From assembly GCA_902775075.1 (NCBI GenBank), contig CACYKX010000085.1, positions 1-12,212 on the forward strand: a DNA stretch of 12,212 nucleotides, read 5' to 3'. The stretch's first letter is position 1. Every line of letters begins with the position of its first letter. This stretch comes from an uncultured Prevotellaceae bacterium (lineage in GTDB: Bacteria > Bacteroidota > Bacteroidia > Bacteroidales > Bacteroidaceae). Made by a program: the position numbers and the translations under genes. Of the stretch, positions 8,278 to 12,212 are shown in pieces. The notes beneath the pieces were generated by a model, which had not been told where the DNA came from, did not search any database, and saw nothing but the letters and a program-made list of their open reading frames with translations.

Positions 8278-8823
8278 TTATTTACCTTCGACTCTGCGCT
8301 TTAACTCATCACGTATTTGTGATGCTTGCTCATATCTTTCTTCACTGATAGCCTTATTCATAGCCTCTTGCAGCATTTCATTCGTCAGTATATTTATAGG
8401 TAAAGAAACGCTAGCTACTCCTGGAGTGTATTTGGCACTTTGACGAAACATCAGTCTCTCACTTGCGAAAAGAGGCAAATGGGCTATCTTTGAAATCAGA
8501 ATGGCATCGGCTGCATTTATAGGAATCATTTCTAAGCTATCCAGATTAAATAATTGAGCCTTAAAATCTCCGTCTATGATGTCTGTTAACAGTATCTCAA
8601 AACTCAAATCGGTATTATTCCTAAGTAAATTCAACAACACCTCTGGTAACCTTCGTGAACAATTTTTCTTCTGAACACGAGCGTTCAACTCATATTTCAT
8701 CAACTTGTCACACGGTATAACGAGTTGACGTTTTTCCTGTTCGTCAACCAATATAAGAAGTCCTATATCTGTATTACTAGAGACTTCTACAATTTCTTTT
8801 AAATACAGCCGAACTTTGTCCAT
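8278..8823 (-). CDS. Bifunctional nuclease (BFN/DUF151) domain protein with C-terminal UVR motif
   Basis: This 181-residue cytoplasmic protein has no signal peptide. Residues about 1-140 form the BFN (DUF151) domain, recognisable from the GLLILVDEQEKRQLVIPC strand pair, the LTDIIDGDFKAQL hairpin and the NAADAILISKIAHLPLFAS helix. Residues about 153-177 (EAMNKAISEERYEQASQI and the following RDELKRR) are a UVR motif, the UvrB-UvrC interaction helix pair also found on other proteins. BFN proteins have been reported to have RNase and DNase activity, but the physiological role in Bacteroidota is not settled. This two-domain arrangement is common in the phylum. Its ATG overlaps the stop codon of the nucleoside permease gene by one base (TAATG), which points to translational coupling. 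Confidence 0.88.
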   Translation of the reverse strand: MDKVRLYLKEIVEVSSNTDIGLLILVDEQEKRQLVIPCDKLMKYELNARVQKKNCSRRLPEVLLNLLRNNTDLSFEILLTDIIDGDFKAQLFNLDSLEMIPINAADAILISKIAHLPLFASERLMFRQSAKYTPGVASVSLPINILTNEMLQEAMNKAISEERYEQASQIRDELKRRVEGK

Positions 8824-10055
8824 TACTCTACCTCCACCTTTTTAGGTCGGAACATCAAAGCAAATGAAACACCAACTAGCAAAGCATAAGCAGCAAAAAT
8901 ATACCAACAAGTCTGCCAATCTGTTACACCATCAACGGTATGAGTATTTACTATTGCCTGGGCAGAAAGTGTTCCTACTGTTGCCCCAATACCGTTCGTC
9001 ATCAACATAAACAATCCTTGTGCACTTGAACGTAATGAAGGGTCTGTTGACTTATCAACGAACAAAGAGCCTGATATATTAAAGAAGTCGAAAGCTACGC
9101 CATAAACGATCATTGACAAGATGAACATCCAGACACCATTACCTGGGTTACCTGCTCCAAACAAGCCGAAGCGCAATACCCATGCACACATGGCAATAAG
9201 CATCACATTCTTGATGCCATAACGCTTCATAAAGAATGGTATAAATAGGATACATACGGTTTCACTTATCTGAGATAATGATATCAGGATATTTGCATGT
9301 TGCACACCAAATGTACCGGCATACTCCGGAATATCCTTAAATGAAGTGATGAAAGGATTTGCAAATCCATTAGTAATCTGCAAACTAACACCCAACATCA
9401 TAGAGAATATAAAGAATATTGCCATTCGCTTCTGCTTGAAAAGGGTAAAAGCTTGGAGTCCGAAAGCATCCACCAAAGATTTCTTTTCACCTGTTTCTGC
9501 AACAGAGCAACTCGGTAAAGTGAAACTATAGAAGAATAATATGATGCTAACAATACCTGATACGATAAATTGGTTTTGGTTAGGTTGGAATCCACACAAA
9601 TCAACAACCCACATCATACAGATAAAGCCAACGGTTCCAAAGACACGAATCGGAGGGAAATCTTTAACTGTATCCATTCCCGCTTGCGTCAAACCGGAAT
9701 AGGCAACGGAATTTGCCAAAGCCAATGTTGGCATGTAAAATGCCACACTCAAGGTGTAAGAAGGGAAAATAAACTGATAATTGTGCGATAGACCTGCATA
9801 AGCAGCTCCAAACATAAACAAGCCTGCTAACAAATGGCATAAGCCTAAAAGGCGTTGTGCTGGTATCCATCTATCAGCAACTATACCCATCAATGCAGGC
9901 ATAAAAATTGATACTACTCCTTGTACAGCATAGAACCAACCAATATTTGATGCCATGTCTATATTAACAAGGTATGTTCCCATAGAAGTAAGATAAGCTC
10001 CCCAGGCAGCGAACTCAAGGAAGTTCATCAATGCTAACCGTATTTTTAAATTCAT
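8823..10055 (-). CDS. nupG: Nucleoside:H+ symporter, NupG family (MFS)
   Basis: This is an inner-membrane transporter of the nucleoside:H+ symporter family (NupG/XapB), importing nucleosides with protons. With the start chosen here it has 410 residues and about twelve hydrophobic segments. Blocks closely matching what I recall of E. coli NupG include MNLKIRL at the N-terminus, GIVADRW (57-63), DFPPIRVFGT (132-141), KRMAIFFIFSM (209-219), LQITNGFANPF (225-235), SQISET (261-266), RYGIKNVM (278-285) and AFDFFNISGS (321-330). An in-frame ATG 30 bp upstream (10083-10085) exists, but I prefer 10055. The N-terminus then aligns with NupG, and the promoter element at 10094-10101 would leave almost no leader before the upstream ATG. 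It is the first gene of the operon and overlaps the bifunctional-nuclease gene by one base. The exact nucleoside range cannot be read from sequence. Confidence 0.93.
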   Translation of the reverse strand: MNLKIRLALMNFLEFAAWGAYLTSMGTYLVNIDMASNIGWFYAVQGVVSIFMPALMGIVADRWIPAQRLLGLCHLLAGLFMFGAAYAGLSHNYQFIFPSYTLSVAFYMPTLALANSVAYSGLTQAGMDTVKDFPPIRVFGTVGFICMMWVVDLCGFQPNQNQFIVSGIVSIILFFYSFTLPSCSVAETGEKKSLVDAFGLQAFTLFKQKRMAIFFIFSMMLGVSLQITNGFANPFITSFKDIPEYAGTFGVQHANILISLSQISETVCILFIPFFMKRYGIKNVMLIAMCAWVLRFGLFGAGNPGNGVWMFILSMIVYGVAFDFFNISGSLFVDKSTDPSLRSSAQGLFMLMTNGIGATVGTLSAQAIVNTHTVDGVTDWQTCWYIFAAYALLVGVSFALMFRPKKVEVE

Positions 10056-10093
10056 TTTGGTATTGAAACTAACTTTTAATTGCAATTACAGTG

Positions 10094-10101
10094 CAAAGAT
10101 A
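10094..10101 (-). promoter_or_regulatory. Bacteroidota -7 promoter element for the nupG operon
   Basis: The minus strand reads TATCTTTG, an exact TAnnTTTG match. Transcription would start within about 4-8 nt, near 10086-10090. That gives a leader of roughly 30-35 nt to the ATG at 10055 but leaves essentially none for the ATG at 10085. No convincing TTTG is seen 19-21 bp upstream. This appears to be the only promoter for the six genes down to 4273. Confidence 0.7.
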
Positions 10102-10196
10102 AGGATTAAAATTGAGAATAAGATAACAGAAATTAAGATTTTTTGCAGTTTTTACCTAATTTAAAGAATAAATGACAAACAGCGATATTCTTGCAC

Positions 10197-10229
10197 AAAA
10201 AAAAATTGGTTATCATCACGACAACCAAT
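10197..10229 (-). terminator. Intrinsic terminator of the candidate small RNA (and DUF3256 unit)
   Basis: The minus-strand RNA forms a 10-bp stem (ATTGGTTGTC with GATAACCAAT, including one G-U pair, loop GTGAT), followed by eight or nine T residues, the complement of the A-run at 10197-10205. No other terminator is visible after the DUF3256 gene, so it probably serves that transcript too. Confidence 0.85.
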
Positions 10230-10269
10230 CTTTAATTAACCTTAATAATCTAATACCATGAAAAACACG
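10197..10269 (-). ncRNA. Candidate small RNA, about 70 nt, with its own promoter and terminator
   Basis: The interval between the DUF3256 and nupG genes contains a self-contained transcription unit on the minus strand. A full-consensus promoter (10273-10303) should start RNA near 10266-10269. About 35 nt of mostly unstructured sequence follows (CATGGTATTAGATTATTAAG region), then a 10-bp hairpin and a long U-run ending at 10197. No plausible coding frame is present. The single-stranded 5' part could pair with target mRNAs. From memory the GGTATTAGAT...AAGGTTAA segment followed by such a hairpin recurs between genes in Bacteroidales, but I could not verify this. It could be one of the described Bacteroidales RNA motifs or multi-copy small-RNA families. 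It may also double as the terminator region of the DUF3256 transcript. The exact 5' end is estimated. Confidence 0.55.
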
Positions 10270-10272
10270 ATG

Positions 10273-10303
10273 CAAAATTACTAAGAATATCGTAATCTCC
10301 AAA
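10273..10303 (-). promoter_or_regulatory. Full-consensus Bacteroidota promoter for the candidate small RNA
   Basis: The minus strand reads TTTG (10303-10300), a 19-bp spacer, then TAATTTTG (10280-10273). This matches the phylum consensus TTTG-N19-21-TAnnTTTG at every fixed position and is the best promoter in the window. No protein-coding gene starts just after it on this strand: the next start codon is more than 200 bp away, behind both a terminator and a second promoter. Confidence 0.8.
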
Positions 10304-10328
10304 TTAATCATAGAAAAAGTTCATATAT

Positions 10329-10952
10329 TTAATATCGCTTAACAACTAAGTCTTTCAAATTAACCTTTATTTGCTTAGAAATAGCTTCAACATCCTTTTT
10401 ATCTTGTTTTGAGGCCAAAGGAATAGACATACTATAAGTGATACTATTTTGCTGAGGAGACAACTTAGCCCAATACATAAACGGTTGAACCATAGACAAA
10501 AGTTCATCATAACGTTTTACGTCCATCGTATCGGGCTTTGACATAAAGTCTGCCTTTTTAAAATTCAACCCCTCACCTATTTTATTCCATTCTTTATTAT
10601 AAAAGGCCACTTCACTTTCACGCGCCGGACCAACAAAGGTACGCACAACACAAAGAATGGAGTCACCCGTATTAGATGGGAACATCTTCATCTCCATTAT
10701 CGACGACTCATTAAGTTGTATATGAGCATAATCGGTTGCCAAGGTATCCATGATACTTTCTCCCTGAAACAGATTCTTCACACTTGCCTTTACATTCATA
10801 TCAACAAAGTCAATACATTCCTGCCGTAAACTCTTATTGAGATACGGTATAATAGAATCTGGCATATTCAGCCACATTTCCCTAACAGACTGAGCACTCA
10901 TATTACATGAGAACGTAAACGATAACAACGCTACAAATACAAACTTCTTCAA
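10329..10952 (-). CDS. DUF3256 family secreted protein
   Basis: This 207-residue protein carries an N-terminal signal peptide (MKKFVFVALLSFTFS region), with a likely signal-peptidase I site after MSA at residue 20. Cys16 within TFSC could instead be read as a weak lipobox, so the anchoring is uncertain. The mature part (VREMWLNMPDSIIPYLNKSLRQECIDFV region, then a MEMKMFP...GDSILCVVRTFVGPARES core) matches DUF3256, a Bacteroidota family of unknown function whose members share the 'MPDS..PYL' opening. No enzymatic motif is visible. It lies 18 bp after the upstream 165-residue secreted protein gene and is presumably cotranscribed from the promoter at 11490-11520. Function and partner are unknown. 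An envelope role is inferred only from the signal peptide. Confidence 0.85.
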   Translation of the reverse strand: MKKFVFVALLSFTFSCNMSAQSVREMWLNMPDSIIPYLNKSLRQECIDFVDMNVKASVKNLFQGESIMDTLATDYAHIQLNESSIMEMKMFPSNTGDSILCVVRTFVGPARESEVAFYNKEWNKIGEGLNFKKADFMSKPDTMDVKRYDELLSMVQPFMYWAKLSPQQNSITYSMSIPLASKQDKKDVEAISKQIKVNLKDLVVKRY

Positions 10953-10970
10953 TTTACTATTTTTAAAAAG

Positions 10971-11468
10971 TTATTTTATAAAAGGGAAAGCTCCATAACG
11001 CAAGATGCAATTCCATTGTCCTTCTACCCTCTCTACAAAAAGCGTAAACAGAGGACGCATGCCAACAGAAGACCATCCACCTTTATAAAAAGGGGTATGA
11101 TTATCTTCCTCGTCATATGAAACAGAATACTCTTCCCCTAGTTTTTCAGCAAGTGATTTCATTTTCCTTATAGCATCAGCTTTACTCTTGCTAACAGAAT
11201 AGAACCTAGCTTGATTCAGATAACTAGAGACTGTATCTCTTTGGAAATCAAATATTATTTTATCGAAATCAAGATCCTCATACAACTTATGCAAATAAAC
11301 GATGCTATTAGCATCACACATCTCCGGTTCACCCCATTGAACTTTCAAATTGTCTAGAGCATTTTCATACGTACATCCAAAATCAACTCCTGCGACACGC
11401 TCTACATCTTTAGCATAAACTACAGATGAGAACAGTAGCACAATCGCCAACAAAAAATTCCTCATCAT
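10971..11468 (-). CDS. Secreted protein of unknown function (165 aa)
   Basis: I do not recognise this family. The N-terminus MMRNFLLAIVLLFSSVVYA is a good Sec signal peptide with an AXA-type end (VYA19), so the protein is probably periplasmic. The mature part of about 146 residues opens with VAGVDFGCTYENALDNLK, a 'G-x-x-FG, helix' opening seen in several small Bacteroidota periplasmic proteins. A beta-rich stretch (IVYLHKL, KIIFDFQR) comes next, then a Lys-rich helix (SKSKADAIRKMKSLAEKLG) and a C-terminal beta region (LFTLFVERVEGQWNCILRYG). Three cysteines remain (32, 51, 154). Two adjacent ATG codons (11466-11468 and 11463-11465) make the exact start ambiguous by one residue. It is the first gene of a two-gene unit with DUF3256 (18-bp gap), so the two products may act together. 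Confidence 0.8.
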   Translation of the reverse strand: MMRNFLLAIVLLFSSVVYAKDVERVAGVDFGCTYENALDNLKVQWGEPEMCDANSIVYLHKLYEDLDFDKIIFDFQRDTVSSYLNQARFYSVSKSKADAIRKMKSLAEKLGEEYSVSYDEEDNHTPFYKGGWSSVGMRPLFTLFVERVEGQWNCILRYGAFPFIK

Positions 11469-11489
11469 GATTGATTCCTATTTTGATTG

Positions 11490-11520
11490 CAAATATATAA
11501 AAAAAGGTGGACACCCACAA
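11490..11520 (-). promoter_or_regulatory. Promoter of the 165-aa protein / DUF3256 unit
   Basis: The minus strand reads TTG (11520-11518), a 20-bp spacer, and TATATTTG (11497-11490), an exact -7 match with good spacing. It lies about 21 bp before the ATG, giving a short leader. The spacer overlaps a terminator-like hairpin and its T-run (11499-11531), so transcription arriving from upstream would stop inside the promoter. Confidence 0.72.
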
Positions 11521-11531
11521 GGACATCCTCC
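11499..11531 (-). terminator. Terminator-like hairpin on the minus strand without an obvious upstream gene
   Basis: An 11-position stem (GGAGGATGTCC with GGGTGTCCACC; one A-A mismatch and three G-U pairs; loop TTGT) precedes seven T residues on the minus strand. The wobble pairs form only in minus-strand RNA, which supports that orientation. No minus-strand gene is seen upstream in 11532-12212, so what it terminates is unclear. It may insulate the promoter it overlaps. Confidence 0.6.
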
Positions 11532-11552
11532 TGATTTATTCTAACTTTCAAA

Positions 11553-11566
11553 ATTGTATATACAAT
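11553..11566. repeat. 14-bp perfect palindrome
   Basis: ATTGTATATACAAT is identical to its own reverse complement. It could be a binding site for a dimeric regulator, but it lies behind a terminator relative to the nearest minus-strand promoter, and no regulator can be assigned. AT-rich palindromes of this kind also arise by chance. Confidence 0.5.
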
Positions 11567-11655
11567 ATTGATATCTCACCAGTTGCTCACTAAGCTTCGA
11601 GAGCGCCCTGTGCGGCGGCTAACGAAAACTGATTATCAGCACATTACGGTGAATC

Positions 11656-11677
11656 TGGGAAACATTTGGGAAACATT
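11656..11677. repeat. Two perfect tandem copies of an 11-bp unit
   Basis: TGGGAAACATT occurs twice back to back (11656-11666 and 11667-11677) without a mismatch. One helical turn of spacing suits a repeated protein-binding site, such as a regulator or recombinase arm site, but neither is shown. No further copies are seen nearby. Confidence 0.75.
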
Positions 11678-11810
11678 ATGAGCATGTACTGCACATTCTG
11701 CACCCGATTTCCTCAAAATATCCGACCATTTTTGCCACTTCGACTACTTATTTCAATATTTAGTTGTTAAACACTATTGTTAGAACACAGATTGCATTAC
11801 GACTTTTCAG

Positions 11811-11892
11811 CACGTTCTGCAAATTTTGCTTGCAAAATTAATGTTTTCTCATGACATTACGTTTGTTTTGCACGTTTTTCTTGCAGAACGTG
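11811..11892. repeat. 12-bp perfect inverted repeat spanning the 5' end of the AraC fragment
   Basis: CACGTTCTGCAA (11811-11822) and TTGCAGAACGTG (11881-11892) are exact reverse complements, 58 bp apart. The right arm lies within the codons for LAERD, just where similarity to AraC-family C-terminal domains begins. An inner inverted repeat, AATTTTGC/GCAAAATT with a 2-bp centre, lies at 11822-11839. This could be the scar of a small rearrangement or an operator pair. Confidence 0.7.
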
Positions 11893-12167
11893 ATGTGAAC
11901 TACTATGCAGAGCGACTAAACGTGTCTCCCAAATACCTTTCTGCTACCATCAAACGCATGACAGGACACAGCGTCACCTCATACATCGACCGCCATACCA
12001 TACCTATATTAAAAGACTATCTGAATGACGAACGACTGTCGCTTACCCAGATAGCTGAAATTATGAATTTCACTACGCTTTCGTACTTCAGTCGCTATTG
12101 TACCAAGCACCTCGGCCAGTCGCCCAGCGAATACCGTCTGAGTCTGCAACCAAAGCTTGATTTGTAA
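11841..12167 (+). CDS. AraC-family DNA-binding domain protein, probably a 5'-truncated remnant
   Basis: The 108-residue product consists almost wholly of an AraC/XylS double helix-turn-helix domain. The first helix-turn-helix is around YYAERLNVSPKYLSATIKRM and the second around LTQIAEIMNFTTLSYFSRY, with the closing LGQSPSEYR signature. Bacteroidota regulators of this type normally carry an N-terminal cupin-like or other sensory part of 150 or more residues, which is missing here. Only about 18 unrelated residues precede the conserved ERDVNYYA segment. The frame stays open upstream to a TTG at 11826, but ATG at 11841 is the first standard start. No promoter of the phylum type is visible ahead of it. 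The gene is the only plus-strand one in the window and its base use looks GC-richer than its flanks. It may be a decaying pseudogene, or a short DNA-binding protein if expressed. No partner gene is in view. Confidence 0.72.
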   Translation: MFSHDITFVLHVFLAERDVNYYAERLNVSPKYLSATIKRMTGHSVTSYIDRHTIPILKDYLNDERLSLTQIAEIMNFTTLSYFSRYCTKHLGQSPSEYRLSLQPKLDL

Positions 12168-12212
12168 GACTCATTTATGTTATTCTGCAGTTAATTCGAA
12201 GAAAATTAGTAA

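Larger units (their letters stand above)
11532..11840. other. Gene-poor region of about 310 bp with palindromes and a tandem repeat
   Basis: No supported coding frame, tRNA or rRNA is visible here; all six frames are broken by stops. Visible structures are a 14-bp perfect palindrome (11553-11566), CTGATTATCAG (11629-11639), a locally GC-richer patch around 11600-11622, an 11-bp tandem repeat (11656-11677) and the left arm of a 12-bp inverted repeat (11811-11822). The mix of composition and the truncated gene to the right suggest old insertion, deletion or rearrangement. No insertion-sequence or integrase gene remains that I can identify. Confidence 0.5.

Noticed and set aside
10083..10085. 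Upstream ATG as the nupG start
   Set aside because: It falls within a few bases of the predicted transcription start and adds ten residues absent from E. coli NupG as I recall it.
10258..10284. Tiny plus-strand frame (8 codons) starting ATGAAAAACACG
   Set aside because: It is the complement of the 5' part and promoter of the candidate small RNA on the other strand; eight codons with no promoter of its own give no support for a peptide.
11580..11700. Possible end of an integrase gene or an insertion-sequence terminus
   Set aside because: The composition and the CTGATTATCAG/TGGGAAACATT pattern recall mobile-element borders, but no frame with recombinase motifs, no paired terminal repeats and no target duplication could be found.
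11826..11840. TTG at 11826 as the start of the AraC fragment
   Set aside because: The ATG at 11841 is the first standard start; the TTG would lie inside an inverted repeat and adds five residues with no family similarity.
1..12212. CRISPR array, tRNA or rRNA genes
   Set aside because: No regularly spaced repeats and no tRNA- or rRNA-like conserved segments were seen on either strand.

Overview
The window looks like chromosomal DNA of a Bacteroidales bacterium, most likely Prevotella-like (Prevotellaceae). Four upstream regions carry the Bacteroidota promoter element TAnnTTTG. Start codons lack clear Shine-Dalgarno sequences and the DNA is AT-rich. The gene families are typical of the order: an Oar-like TonB-dependent receptor, a BACON-domain lipoprotein, DUF4836, DUF3256 and a bifunctional nuclease with a UVR tail. 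Species-level assignment is not possible from the sequence alone.

Layout, right to left, because every complete gene except the rightmost one is on the minus strand. (a) 4154-1: a TonB-dependent receptor gene with its own promoter, followed 28 bp later by a BACON/OB-fold lipoprotein gene that runs off the left edge. Together they look like an outer-membrane receptor and a surface lipoprotein, but no SusD-type partner is seen. (b) 10101-4219: a compact six-gene operon running from a good promoter to a strong intrinsic terminator: nupG-type nucleoside permease, bifunctional nuclease, rsmE (16S rRNA methyltransferase), DUF4836 lipoprotein, an ABC ATPase and a FtsX/MacB-like permease. Several junctions overlap or abut (TAATG and TAAATG), so translation is probably coupled. 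The last three genes form an envelope ABC cassette of unknown substrate. (c) 10303-10197: a non-coding interval holding a complete small transcription unit, with promoter, about 70 nt of RNA and an intrinsic terminator. It is the best candidate here for an unannotated small RNA. (d) 11520-10329: a two-gene unit of secreted or envelope proteins (an unrecognised 165-aa protein and a DUF3256 protein) with its own promoter. (e) 11499-12212: a gene-poor stretch with a minus-strand terminator, palindromes and a tandem repeat, then a plus-strand open frame that is only the C-terminal DNA-binding half of an AraC-family regulator. It looks like a remnant.

Most genes are ordinary for the order. The points most worth a second look are the small-RNA unit at about 10197-10303, the ABC ATPase with a non-canonical H-loop in the DUF4836 cassette, the OB-fold lipoprotein with a charged helical insertion inside its BACON domain, and the rearranged-looking AraC fragment flanked by a 12-bp inverted repeat.
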